A DNA stretch of 64,000 nt from an uncultured Bacteroidota bacterium. Lineage in GTDB: Bacteria; Bacteroidota; Bacteroidia; Bacteroidales; P3. How positions within the stretch are numbered: the first letter of the stretch is position 1; each line of letters starts with the position of its first letter. Below the pieces are notes generated by a model. It ran no database searches. It was not told the origin of the DNA and saw nothing but the letters and a program-made list of their open reading frames with translations. The stretch lies in contig CACZUZ010000021.1 in the NCBI GenBank assembly GCA_902784465.1, positions 20,357-84,356 of the forward strand, in the 5' to 3' direction. The position numbers and the translations under genes are program-made. Positions 8,789 through 18,301 of the stretch are shown here, piece by piece.

Positions 8789-9319
8789 TTAATCACTAAT
8801 GACATACACGTTTTTGTAGAACCGGCCGCGGTCATCATAATCCAAACCATATCCAAGGATGAAATCATTTGGGATTGAACGGCCTATATAGTCGATATTA
8901 AAGTTGCTCTTGAACGAGTCGGGTTTGAAAAAGAAAGTGGCAACAGATACACTTGCCGGCTCCAGTTTGGAGACCTCGGCAAGCAGATATTCCATAGTGA
9001 GGCCGCTGTCGATAACATCCTCTACAATCACCACATGACGTCCCCGGCAACTGTCGGGGAAAGGAATGATGGTCTTGACGTTGCCGGTGCTTTTCAAGCC
9101 TTCGTAGGAGCTGTACTTGACGAAATACATCTCGGCTTCGAAGTCGAGGGCTCGGGCCAGGTCGCTCATGAACATGAAGGCTCCTGAAAGGACTGGGCAG
9201 AACAGGGGATCCTTGTCTCCCAAGTCTCGCATGATCTCACGGGCCACACGAGTGACCTCTCGCGAGATTTCCTCCTCGGTCATGTAGACCTTGAAATGCT
9301 TATCATGAACTTTAATCAT
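8789..9319 (-). CDS. hpt: Hypoxanthine phosphoribosyltransferase
   Basis: The enzyme joins hypoxanthine (or guanine) to PRPP to give IMP or GMP in purine salvage. It is 176 residues, normal for the family. The PRPP-binding motif VVIVEDVIDSGLT occupies residues 96-108, with the two acidic residues that bind ribose hydroxyls and magnesium. SGAFMF at 45-50 is the pyrophosphate-loop region, and the C-terminal DFILGYGLDYDDRGR segment is the expected base-binding part. It lies 16 bp after the SUMF1-like gene and 25 bp before the lipocalin-like gene, so a housekeeping gene sits within an otherwise envelope-directed operon. Confidence 0.93.
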   Translation of the reverse strand: MIKVHDKHFKVYMTEEEISREVTRVAREIMRDLGDKDPLFCPVLSGAFMFMSDLARALDFEAEMYFVKYSSYEGLKSTGNVKTIIPFPDSCRGRHVVIVEDVIDSGLTMEYLLAEVSKLEPASVSVATFFFKPDSFKSNFNIDYIGRSIPNDFILGYGLDYDDRGRFYKNVYVISD

Positions 9320-9335
9320 AGTCTGTCATCTGTCG

Positions 9336-10412
9336 TCACTCTTCTTCCGGTTCTTCAACGGAGTCGAGAACAAGGCGGAAGCCGTGGAACCCATAGCCAT
9401 AGTCGGGCTGGTACCAGCTGCGGTCGCTTACCGTGCAGCCCCACGAAGGACTGTTGAGGCTGCCGCCACGCATGATGCGGCTCTCGCCATGCTTGGGCCC
9501 TCGGGGATTTGTCTGCTCCTGCGCAGTGTAGGGCTCGTACCAGTCGGAGCACCACTCCCACACGTTGCCGGCCATATCGTGCAGGCCTAGTTCGTTAGCT
9601 TTCTTTTGTCCAACGGGGTGGGTGATGTTGCCGGAGTTCATGCCATACCAAGCCACGGAGCCTGGGTCGCCGTCCTGGCCAGGGTAGACGCAGTTCTTGG
9701 AGAGGTTGCCGCCACGGGCAGCAAACTCCCACTCCGCCTCGGTGGGAAGACGGAAACGGTAGCCCGTCATCTGCGACAGGCGGGCAATAAACATCTGTGC
9801 ATCGCTCCACGACACCTGCTCTACGGGAAGGCTGTCGTTGTATTTCCAACGGCTGGGGTTATCGCCCATAACGGTGGTCCACAAACGCTGTGTGACCTCG
9901 AACTTGCCCATGTAGAAAGTATCGACAGTAACCTTATGTGTCGGAAATTCAGCCTCATAGTTATGCTTAGCACCCGAAGGGCGGGTACAACCCATCGTGA
10001 ATGTGCCACCCGGTACAGGCATCATGCGAAACTTCATGTCTCCCACCTTGATGTCTACCGAGCCGTCGTCGACCTCCACCGAGAAGCGAATCACCGTGTC
10101 GGCGGCATTAAAGCCTGTCGAGTCGGGTTCCCACGGCAACATGCGGAAATCGGGCAGGTCGTAGACGATAATCTTTTTGCCTTTGCCTGCCTTGATGTTC
10201 TTTCCGATGTCGCCACTCATGTTCTGGATATAGTCACCGTAGTAGCGGCCTCCATCAATGGAGACACAGACTCGGATGTTGGCATCCTTGCTGAGGTCGT
10301 AAGTCAAAGTCACCTCCTTATCGCGGCGTTCAAAAGCAACATTTGTAATGTTTTGAGCGTCGACAACGGCAAAGAAAGAAACGAAAAATCCTAATAATAA
10401 TCTATATTTCAT
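9336..10412 (-). CDS. Secreted SUMF1/FGE-sulfatase-domain protein
   Basis: This is a 358-residue protein from the ATG at 10412, chosen because it gives a clean signal peptide (MKYRLLLGFFVSFFAVVDAQ). Residues about 20-120 are a beta-rich domain with DANIRVCVSIDGGRYYGDY. The remainder is an FGE-sulfatase domain: PGGTFTMGC, PTHKVTVDTFYMGKFEVTQ, RLPTEAEWEFAARGG, DMAGNVWEWCSDWY and the terminal GFRLVL. In this superfamily some members make formylglycine in sulfatases while many bacterial ones are structural (for example GldJ/GldK of gliding and type IX secretion). The catalytic cysteine pair of true FGE is not clearly present, so a non-catalytic surface role is more likely. It is the first gene of the leftward operon and has its own promoter. 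Confidence 0.8.
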   Translation of the reverse strand: MKYRLLLGFFVSFFAVVDAQNITNVAFERRDKEVTLTYDLSKDANIRVCVSIDGGRYYGDYIQNMSGDIGKNIKAGKGKKIIVYDLPDFRMLPWEPDSTGFNAADTVIRFSVEVDDGSVDIKVGDMKFRMMPVPGGTFTMGCTRPSGAKHNYEAEFPTHKVTVDTFYMGKFEVTQRLWTTVMGDNPSRWKYNDSLPVEQVSWSDAQMFIARLSQMTGYRFRLPTEAEWEFAARGGNLSKNCVYPGQDGDPGSVAWYGMNSGNITHPVGQKKANELGLHDMAGNVWEWCSDWYEPYTAQEQTNPRGPKHGESRIMRGGSLNSPSWGCTVSDRSWYQPDYGYGFHGFRLVLDSVEEPEEE

Positions 10413-10448
10413 TTTATTATATTGTTTCAAAAGTACAGACTTAACTTG

Positions 10449-10456
10449 CAAATTTA
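10449..10456 (-). promoter_or_regulatory. -7 box of the SUMF1-hpt-lipocalin-AsmA-permease operon
   Basis: The minus strand reads TAAATTTG, an exact TAnnTTTG match, 36 nt before the ATG at 10412. A -33 TTTG is not evident at the normal spacing because the upstream sequence is nearly all A and T. Confidence 0.6.
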
Positions 10457-10489
10457 CACAAAAAAAAACAATAGAAATAAAAATAAATG

Positions 10490-10518
10490 AAAAAAGACAG
10501 CAAGAAGCTGTCTTTTTT
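10490..10518 (-). terminator. Rho-independent terminator after the SRPBCC gene
   Basis: AAAAAAGACAGC and GCTGTCTTTTTT form a 12-bp stem around a 5-nt AAGAA loop, ending in a T run on either strand. It lies 39 bp downstream of the SRPBCC stop codon and upstream of the SUMF1 operon promoter, separating the two leftward units. Confidence 0.85.
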
Positions 10519-10556
10519 CGTGTATATTTGTCAAATAAAACGCCTATAGGATGGCT

Positions 10557-10970
10557 TCAAATACCCGACGAGTAGTATTGTATCTGCTCGGCAATTTTGT
10601 CGAGGGCGGGACGCAGCTTGGGTTTCAGCATCATGGTCATCACCGGGTTGCCGCCTTCAATTTCGGCACAGACAACAACATGGCACGATGTGGCGTCACC
10701 CTCTGTAATCTTGAGTGCCAGACGGAATGGCAACGGCGAGTTGCTGCCCTGTGCCGGAGCTATGGCTACAGTGTGGTAGGGAGTACGCTCTGCATACTGG
10801 AGGGTGAGTTGCATAAACCCTGCAACCTTAAATGTGCAGGTATCTCCGTTGGCTGTAAAGTCCTCAACTTGGGAAGGAAGGAAACGCTGGAAATTGCGGA
10901 AATCACAAGCAAAATTATAGAGACGTTCTGCGCTGCAATGAGCCTCTACTCTTTTCGATTCTGATGTCAT
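10557..10970 (-). CDS. SRPBCC-family protein
   Basis: This 137-residue protein begins with a region typical of START/polyketide-cyclase-like folds (AERLYNFACDFRNFQRFLP), followed by a strand-rich middle and the long C-terminal helix LRPALDKIAEQIQYY. SRPBCC proteins hold hydrophobic ligands in a deep cavity; no catalytic residues identify a reaction here. It follows pyrE by 29 bp on the same strand with a terminator after it, so the two form an operon. The same pairing is, from memory, common in Bacteroidetes, but its metabolic meaning is unclear. Confidence 0.75.
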   Translation of the reverse strand: MTSESKRVEAHCSAERLYNFACDFRNFQRFLPSQVEDFTANGDTCTFKVAGFMQLTLQYAERTPYHTVAIAPAQGSNSPLPFRLALKITEGDATSCHVVVCAEIEGGNPVMTMMLKPKLRPALDKIAEQIQYYSSGI

Positions 10971-10999
10971 CTGAGATTGGTTTTTCTGTTTACTGTTTA

Positions 11000-11644
11000 C
11001 TATTCGCCATGCTGCTCAGACCACAGTTCGGGGTTCTGGCGCCAGGTCTTGAGCGATTCGAGGTCGGCCTCACGGATATAGTCTTGATTGCAAGCCACTT
11101 TAATGAGCTCGTTGTAGTTGGTGAGGGTGTGTAGCTCGACGTTGGCTTCCTCGAAGTTCTTGGCTGCGACAGCAAGACCATAGGTGAAGATGGCCACCAT
11201 ACCCTTGACCACACAACCCTTGTCGCGCAGTGCATGTACTGCTATGAGCGAGCTCTTGCCGGTGGAGACAAGGTCTTCGACCACCACGACAGTCTGACCG
11301 CTATGGATTTCACCCTCTATCTGGTTGGTGAGACCGTGCTTCTTCTCTTCGGAACGGACATAGACGAAAGGCTTGCCGAGTTCCTGGGCCACCAGAGCGC
11401 CCTGGGCAATACCGCCTGTGGCGACACCGGCAATCACATCGACATCTCCGTAATACTCATTAATCATATCCACAAAACTCTGGCGTATATAGGTGCGGAT
11501 CTCGGGATAGGAGAGCGTCACACGGTTGTCACAATAGATTGGAGACTTGCGGCCCGAGGCCCATGTGAAGGGGTGTTCATTGTTCAATTTTATAGCTTTG
11601 ACCTGGAGAAGGAAAGAGCTTGTTTGTTCGGCAGTTTGGTTCAT
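11000..11644 (-). CDS. pyrE: Orotate phosphoribosyltransferase
   Basis: The enzyme converts orotate and PRPP to orotidine 5'-phosphate in pyrimidine biosynthesis. It is 214 residues, the usual bacterial length. The PRPP motif VVVVEDLVSTGKSS lies at about residues 118-131, FTWASGRKSPIYCDNR near the N-terminus is the orotate/PRPP-contacting segment, and YVRSEEKKHG precedes the flexible catalytic loop. A -7 box and an AAAGGAG sequence lie just upstream of the ATG, a rarely strong ribosome site for this window. It is the first gene of a two-gene unit with the SRPBCC gene. Confidence 0.95.
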   Translation of the reverse strand: MNQTAEQTSSFLLQVKAIKLNNEHPFTWASGRKSPIYCDNRVTLSYPEIRTYIRQSFVDMINEYYGDVDVIAGVATGGIAQGALVAQELGKPFVYVRSEEKKHGLTNQIEGEIHSGQTVVVVEDLVSTGKSSLIAVHALRDKGCVVKGMVAIFTYGLAVAAKNFEEANVELHTLTNYNELIKVACNQDYIREADLESLKTWRQNPELWSEQHGE

Positions 11645-11677
11645 ATTGTTCTCCTTTTTTTAGTGTTGTTTAGGTGG

Positions 11678-11685
11678 CAAAATTA
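11678..11685 (-). promoter_or_regulatory. pyrE: -7 box of pyrE
   Basis: The minus strand reads TAATTTTG, an exact TAnnTTTG match, 33 nt before the pyrE ATG. The sequence upstream is AT-rich without a clear -33 TTTG at the expected distance. Confidence 0.6.
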
Positions 11686-11747
11686 CAAATAAATATCGAA
11701 GTGACAGTTAAAAATAGTATATTTTATCAACAAAAAAACATACACAA

Positions 11748-12422
11748 CTATTTTTCAAACAATTGATGGGTAATAATCCGCATTGTGGCATAACTCTCGT
11801 CAAGCATTTTTCGCCATTGTTCCCGTTCAAACCAACCCAATTCGGTGATGCCTTCCTCGGTTTGGGGAACCAACTTGGCAGCCGTGCTGCCGCCATCCAC
11901 GTCATCGTCAGGCAGTTGCGTCATGTCGAACCATGTAGTCTGCTTGAAGTGCCATCCTCCATAAAGATTGTAGATATGGTAGGTTTTCAATCGCAACTGC
12001 CCTAGTGTGGCATTGGCAAGGCCTGTCTCCTCCCCTGTCTCGCGCAGGGCTGCCTGCGCCAGCGTCTCGCCATGCTCGACCTTGCCTTTGGGAAGGTCCC
12101 AACGGTCGTTGCGCCGCATAAGAAGCATTCTGCCTTCGGCATCGGACACTATACCTCCTGCTGCCTTGACAAAGATATAATTACCTCTGATATATTCAAC
12201 AAGTTTACGCATAAAAGACTTGCCGCAAGCTACAGAGAATGAGCCTTCACCTTCGACAAGATGCGAGAAACAGCGTTCGAAACCACTGCCATCGATGCCT
12301 GCATCGGGGAAAAGAGTGGGGAACTGCCTGTCCTCGACAAGCTCCATACAATTATATTGGTAACAAATGAACATTTGAGAATATGTTTTACAGTTTATGG
12401 TTACAATATATACGTCACACAT
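11748..12422 (-). CDS. NUDIX hydrolase
   Basis: This is a 224-residue protein with the full Nudix box at residues 113-135 (GKVEHGETLAQAALRETGEE and following TGL), which binds the divalent metal used to cleave a nucleoside-diphosphate-linked substrate. The catalytic domain is residues 78-224. The N-terminal 75 residues form an extra domain seen in Bacteroidetes members and of unknown role. The ATG at 12422 was chosen because a -7 box lies 45 nt upstream; ATGs at codons 17 and 26 are possible alternatives. Substrate is unknown. It is a single-gene unit divergent from dprA. Confidence 0.85.
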   Translation of the reverse strand: MCDVYIVTINCKTYSQMFICYQYNCMELVEDRQFPTLFPDAGIDGSGFERCFSHLVEGEGSFSVACGKSFMRKLVEYIRGNYIFVKAAGGIVSDAEGRMLLMRRNDRWDLPKGKVEHGETLAQAALRETGEETGLANATLGQLRLKTYHIYNLYGGWHFKQTTWFDMTQLPDDDVDGGSTAAKLVPQTEEGITELGWFEREQWRKMLDESYATMRIITHQLFEK

Positions 12423-12437
12423 GTCACACGGCGTGAC
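12414..12437. promoter_or_regulatory. GTCAC repeat/dyad at the NUDIX start codon
   Basis: GTCAC occurs at 12414-12418 and 12423-12427, and its inverse GTGAC at 12433-12437, forming GTCAC-N5-GTGAC. It straddles the start codon of the NUDIX gene, downstream of the predicted -7 box. A repressor site or translational hairpin is possible; the arms are short. Confidence 0.25.
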
Positions 12438-12467
12438 GGACGATGAAATGAATCATCGAAGGATTTG

Positions 12468-12475
12468 CAAAAATA
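12468..12475 (-). promoter_or_regulatory. -7 box of the NUDIX gene
   Basis: The minus strand reads TATTTTTG, matching TAnnTTTG, 45 nt before the ATG at 12422. Confidence 0.5.
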
Positions 12476-12612
12476 GTGTTTTTTTGTGAAATGAGGTTTC
12501 ATGTGTCGAAAAAAAAGAGATGGATGTTCTCTATCATGTTTTTTAAAGGTAGAAAAAACAGCAAGTTAAAAAAATTGGCGAATAAAAAAATGATGCATTC
12601 CGAAAATATATG

Positions 12613-12620
12613 TAAATTTG
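12613..12620 (+). promoter_or_regulatory. dprA: -7 box of dprA
   Basis: TAAATTTG matches TAnnTTTG exactly. It lies only 20 nt before the TTG start of dprA, so the leader would be short. Confidence 0.55.
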
Positions 12621-12640
12621 CAATTTGTATTTGTTGACAA

Positions 12641-13750
12641 TTGGGAAACGACTATTTATACGAAATTGCATTGACGATGCTGCCTGGAGTGGGTTGCCAA
12701 ACCCAACGCCAGCTGCTTGATATTGTTGGTTCCGCAAAAGAGCTCTTCGAGATGTCCGAGAAAGGGCTAAACGAGCTGTTCGGAACCCACAAGGAGATTG
12801 TCCGTGCCATCAAAAACCGTACGCCGTTCCCGCTGGTGGAGAAGGAGTTGGCATTCATCGAAAAGAACCATATCCATGTCTATTTCTGCCAGGACAACGA
12901 CTATCCGCAGCGTCTCAATCTGCCTGGTTGCGAGGACAATCCAGTCATTATATATGCCCTTGGCAACACCAATCTCAACCCCGAGCGGGCCGTCAGCATT
13001 GTGGGCACACGCAAGGCCACGCCACAAGGTATAGACTTGACACACAGGCTTGTCACTGGCTTTTACGGTGAGGGCATAACCGTATTCAGCGGTTTGGCTC
13101 TGGGTATCGATGCCGCCTCGCACACCGCAGCCCTCAACAACGGGTTGCCCACCGTCGGCGTCCTCGGGCATGGTCTCGACCAGCTCTACCCTCCCCTCAA
13201 CCGCAACCTAGCCAAACGGATGCTGTCGGAGGGCGGCGCGCTGCTCACCGAACGCATGAGCGGCACAGCCTTGTCGCCCAGACTGTTTCCCGCACGCAAC
13301 CGCATAATAGCCGCCCTCAGCGACGCCACCATCGTGGTGGAGGCTTCGAAAACGGGCGGCGCACTGATAACAGCCAACATCGCCAGCAGCTACCATCGGG
13401 AACTCTTCGCCTTCCCAGGTCGCGTTGACGACAAATACTCAGAGGGTTGCAACGCCATAATAGCCTCTTGCAAAGCCATGCTGATACGCAACGCCGACGA
13501 CCTTTTCGTCTCGTTGGGCTGGGAACGCAAAAACGTTATCGCTGGAAAACAGACGAGCCTGTTCCCCGAACTCAACAAAGAGGAGCGTACTATCTACGAC
13601 ATACTGGAAAAGCACCCCGAAATCGGGATGGACAGCATTCGCGAACTAAGTGACCTCCCATTGCCAAAAATCGCCACAATTCTGCTCAACCTAGAACTAA
13701 AAAACGTCTGCCGATGCCTTCCTGGCAAGTTGTATAAAGTAATAGGATAA
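12641..13750 (+). CDS. dprA: DNA processing protein DprA
   Basis: DprA loads RecA onto incoming single-stranded DNA during natural transformation and protects that DNA. It is 369 residues. An N-terminal HhH/SAM-like domain (residues 1-70, LPGVGCQTQRQLLDIVG) precedes the Rossmann-like core with VSIVGTRKATPQG and SGLALGIDAASHTAAL, and a C-terminal winged-helix-like tail follows (about 310-369). The start is TTG at 12641, because an in-frame TGA lies 6 bases upstream and the next ATG (codon 13) would cut into the first domain. No other competence genes are in the window. Confidence 0.9.
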   Translation: MGNDYLYEIALTMLPGVGCQTQRQLLDIVGSAKELFEMSEKGLNELFGTHKEIVRAIKNRTPFPLVEKELAFIEKNHIHVYFCQDNDYPQRLNLPGCEDNPVIIYALGNTNLNPERAVSIVGTRKATPQGIDLTHRLVTGFYGEGITVFSGLALGIDAASHTAALNNGLPTVGVLGHGLDQLYPPLNRNLAKRMLSEGGALLTERMSGTALSPRLFPARNRIIAALSDATIVVEASKTGGALITANIASSYHRELFAFPGRVDDKYSEGCNAIIASCKAMLIRNADDLFVSLGWERKNVIAGKQTSLFPELNKEERTIYDILEKHPEIGMDSIRELSDLPLPKIATILLNLELKNVCRCLPGKLYKVIG

Positions 13751-13814
13751 AACACTTTACAAAATTATAAAATATTTTTTCGTCAAAACAAAACTATTTT
13801 CAAAAGTTTTGTAG

Positions 13815-13822
13815 TAAATTTG
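13815..13822 (+). promoter_or_regulatory. atpD: -7 box of atpDC
   Basis: TAAATTTG matches TAnnTTTG exactly. It leaves a leader of roughly 115 nt before the atpD ATG, long enough for post-transcriptional control, though no conserved structure was recognised. Confidence 0.55.
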
Positions 13823-13928
13823 CAAACTATTTCTTGTTCATCAACACATATAATATATACACCTTCATTCCAACTGCCCCAAGGGGCAAATCATTAAAAC
13901 AGAAAAACATAGAGAATAACCATTATAA

Positions 13929-15452
<1,524 letters not shown>

Positions 15453-15472
15453 TTTACTGTAAACCTCAATAA

Positions 15473-15709
15473 ATGCAAGTCAAAATCATAAAACCAGACA
15501 CCACCTTGTACGAAGGTTCCGCGACGCTCGTTCAGCTGCCGGGGACTGGGGGACTTTTCGAGATACTTGAGAACCACGCCCCTATCATCTCAAGCCTGGC
15601 AGCCGGCAAAATCAGGCTGCAGGCAGAAGGGCAAGAGGAAAAGATTTTCGAAATCAAGGCGGGAGTCGTCAAAGGACAAGAAAACGACATTCTTATCCTG
15701 GTACAATAA
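15473..15709 (+). CDS. atpC: ATP synthase F1 subunit epsilon, short form
   Basis: This 78-residue protein corresponds to the N-terminal beta-sandwich of epsilon: VKIIKPDTTLYEGSATLVQLPGTGG and FEILENHAPIIS. It stops where other bacterial epsilons continue into a two-helix C-terminal domain, so the part that inhibits ATP hydrolysis in E. coli is missing. From memory, short epsilons are usual in Bacteroidetes. It lies 20 bp after atpD and is followed by a strong terminator. Confidence 0.93.
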   Translation: MQVKIIKPDTTLYEGSATLVQLPGTGGLFEILENHAPIISSLAAGKIRLQAEGQEEKIFEIKAGVVKGQENDILILVQ

Positions 15710-15718
15710 TAAGGAATA

Positions 15719-15750
15719 GAAGGCTCCGACAAAAACGGAGCCTTCTTCTT
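15719..15750 (+). terminator. Terminator after atpC
   Basis: GAAGGCTCCG and CGGAGCCTTC form a perfect 10-bp stem around a 7-nt loop, followed by TTCTTT. It lies 9 nt after the atpC stop and separates atpDC from hppA. Confidence 0.92.
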
Positions 15751-15792
15751 TATAGCTCTTGAATAACAACAAATTAAATCAAATATTCTATT

Positions 15793-18219
15793 ATGAAGAA
15801 ATTTCTACCACTTCTGTCGGCACTTGTGCTACCCGCATTGTCATTCGCTAGCGAAGCCGACCTGAAAATGCCCTCCACATGGAGTGATGCACCCGAAAAG
15901 ACTATCCTCTATTGGGGATTTCTAATCGTTGCCCTGGGTCTCCTGTTCGGTTTCTGGCAATTCAGCAAAGTCAGAAAACTGAAAGCCCACAAGTCGATGC
16001 TCGAAATCGGCAACGTTATCTTCAAGACTTGCTCCACCTACCTCAAGCAGCAGGGCAAGTTCCTCATCGTCCTCTTCCTCTTCATCGGAGCAGCCATAGC
16101 CCTCTACTTTGGTGTGCTGAGCGACATGAAAGCCGGCGGCGTGCTGCTGGTGCTGGCATGGACCATCATCGGCATCCTGGGCAGCTACGGTGTTGCCTGG
16201 TTCGGTGTCCGCATGAACACCCTTGCCAACGCCCGCATGGCTTTCGCCTCACTTCGCCGCAAACCCCTCGACCTGCTCAACATCCCCCTGCGTGCCGGTA
16301 TGAGCATCGGCATCGTGCTGATTTGCGTCGAGCTGGTTCTTATGCTCCTCATCCTCCTCTGCATGCCCGAAGACCTCGCTGGCAGCTGCTTCATGGGCTT
16401 TGCCATCGGTGAGAGCCTCGGCGCTTCCGCTCTCCGTATCGCCGGCGGCATCTTCACCAAGATTGCCGACATCGGAAGCGACCTGATGAAGGTTGTCTTC
16501 AAAATTGGCGAAGACGACCCCCGCAACCCTGGCGTCATCGCCGACTGCACTGGCGACAATGCCGGCGACAGCATCGGACCCACCGCCGACGGTTTTGAGA
16601 CCTACGGCGTCACCGGCGTGGCCCTCGTCTCTTTCATCCTCCTTGCCGTTCCCGAACCCGACATCCAAGTGAAGCTCCTTGTCTGGATTTTCGTCATGCG
16701 TATTCTTGGTATCATTGCCTCTGTCCTCGCCTATTATATCAATGGTGCTATCGCCAAGGCCAAATACAACAACGCCGACGACATCAACTTCGAGAAACCC
16801 CTCACCTCTTTGGTCTGGATTACATCAATACTCAGCATCTGCGGCACCTTCCTCGCCAGCTACTTCATCCTCAAGGATATCACCATCGTCGACAACCTAT
16901 GGCTCGCCCTCTCCATCATCATCAGCTGCGGCACCCTCGGCGCTGCCCTTATCCCCGAGTTCACCAAGATTTTCACCTCCCCCACTTCCAAGCATGTCAA
17001 CGAGGTTGTCAAGGCTTCCGAGCAGGGCGGTGCATCGCTCAACATCCTCAGCGGCATCGTGGCCGGCAACATGGGTGCCTTCTGGACTGGCATCGTCTTC
17101 TTCGTGCTGATGCTCATCGCCTACATGGCTGCCACCGGCTTCGGCATCGAACCCGTCTTCGGACCCTTCTTCACCATCTTCGCCTTCGGCCTTGTGGCCT
17201 TCGGTATGCTGGGCATGGGTCCCGTGACCATCGCCGTCGACAGCTATGGCCCCGTGACCGACAACGCGCAGTCTGTATATGAGCTCTCCCTCATCGAGGA
17301 TGACATCGAGAAGACCACCAAGGAGGTCGAAAGCGAGTTCGGATTCAAGCCTGACTTTGAGAAGGCCAAATACTACCTCGAGGCCAACGATGGTGCTGGC
17401 AACACCTTCAAGGCCACTGCCAAACCTGTCCTTATCGGTACCGCTGTTGTGGGTGCCACGACGATGATTTTCAGCCTTATCCTCATGATCCAGAAGGCTC
17501 TCGGCATCGATCCAGCCAGCATCCTCAACCTGCTGAATCCCTACAGCATCCTCGGCTTCATCCTTGGCGGCTGCGTCATCTTCTGGTTCACTGGAGCCTC
17601 GATGCAGGCTGTCACCACTGGTGCCAACCGTGCCGTTGAGTTCATCAAGAACAACATCAAGCTCGACCCCAACGCTCCCAAGAAGGCCGACACCGAAAAG
17701 AGCCAGGAAGTTGTGAAAATCTGCACCAACTATGCTCAGAAGGGCATGATCAACATCTTTATCGCCATCTTCTGCTTCGCCCTCGGCTTTGCATGCATCA
17801 GCTCGCCAGGCAGCATCGGTGGCGAGAACGCCGTCTGCCTCTTCGTCAGCTACCTGATTTCTATTGCCGTCTTCGGTCTCTTCCAGGCTGTCTACATGGC
17901 TAATGCCGGTGGCGCATGGGACAATTCCAAGAAGGTTGTCGAGGTCGACATGAAGGCCAAAGGTACCCCCCTGCACGACGCCAGCGTCGTGGGCGACACC
18001 GTGGGCGACCCCTTCAAGGATACCAGCTCGGTGGCCCTGAACCCCATCATCAAGTTCACCACCCTCTTCGGCGTGCTGGCCATGGAGATTGCCATTGCCG
18101 ACAAGTTCAAGGCTGTCGCACCGTGGGTAGGCATCGTTTTCATCCTCATCGCCCTTGTCTTCGTCTATCGCTCATTCTACAAAATGCGCATCAAAGAGAC
18201 GAATAAAGCAATACGATAA
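15793..18219 (+). CDS. hppA: Membrane-bound ion-pumping pyrophosphatase
   Basis: This pump couples pyrophosphate hydrolysis to H+ or Na+ export. It is 808 residues, longer than the common 650-750, with about 16 hydrophobic segments. Catalytic acidic motifs are present: DDPRNPGVIADCTGDNAGD at 241-259 and ADGFETYG at 265-272. At the site that decides potassium dependence, residues 536-541 read GNTFKA, with Lys540 where potassium-dependent pumps have Ala. Extra features are a signal-peptide-like N-terminus (residues 1-20, ending SFAS) and an acidic insert at about 501-533. It lies between two terminators, so it is transcribed alone or by readthrough from atpDC. Ion specificity cannot be settled from the sequence. 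Confidence 0.93.
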   Translation: MKKFLPLLSALVLPALSFASEADLKMPSTWSDAPEKTILYWGFLIVALGLLFGFWQFSKVRKLKAHKSMLEIGNVIFKTCSTYLKQQGKFLIVLFLFIGAAIALYFGVLSDMKAGGVLLVLAWTIIGILGSYGVAWFGVRMNTLANARMAFASLRRKPLDLLNIPLRAGMSIGIVLICVELVLMLLILLCMPEDLAGSCFMGFAIGESLGASALRIAGGIFTKIADIGSDLMKVVFKIGEDDPRNPGVIADCTGDNAGDSIGPTADGFETYGVTGVALVSFILLAVPEPDIQVKLLVWIFVMRILGIIASVLAYYINGAIAKAKYNNADDINFEKPLTSLVWITSILSICGTFLASYFILKDITIVDNLWLALSIIISCGTLGAALIPEFTKIFTSPTSKHVNEVVKASEQGGASLNILSGIVAGNMGAFWTGIVFFVLMLIAYMAATGFGIEPVFGPFFTIFAFGLVAFGMLGMGPVTIAVDSYGPVTDNAQSVYELSLIEDDIEKTTKEVESEFGFKPDFEKAKYYLEANDGAGNTFKATAKPVLIGTAVVGATTMIFSLILMIQKALGIDPASILNLLNPYSILGFILGGCVIFWFTGASMQAVTTGANRAVEFIKNNIKLDPNAPKKADTEKSQEVVKICTNYAQKGMINIFIAIFCFALGFACISSPGSIGGENAVCLFVSYLISIAVFGLFQAVYMANAGGAWDNSKKVVEVDMKAKGTPLHDASVVGDTVGDPFKDTSSVALNPIIKFTTLFGVLAMEIAIADKFKAVAPWVGIVFILIALVFVYRSFYKMRIKETNKAIR

Positions 18220-18224
18220 GACAC

Positions 18225-18257
18225 AAAAAAAGGTCGGGATAATTCCCGACCTTTTTT
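18225..18257 (+). terminator. Terminator after hppA
   Basis: An A run, then GGTCGGGA and TCCCGACC forming an 8-bp stem with a 4-nt loop, then six Ts. The outer A and T runs extend the pairing, so it can act on both strands; the convergent wlbA-like gene ends 45 bp further on. Confidence 0.92.
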
Positions 18258-18301
18258 GTTTGAACACCATTGCGATATGTATCGATTCCCTGCTTGGCGA
18301 A

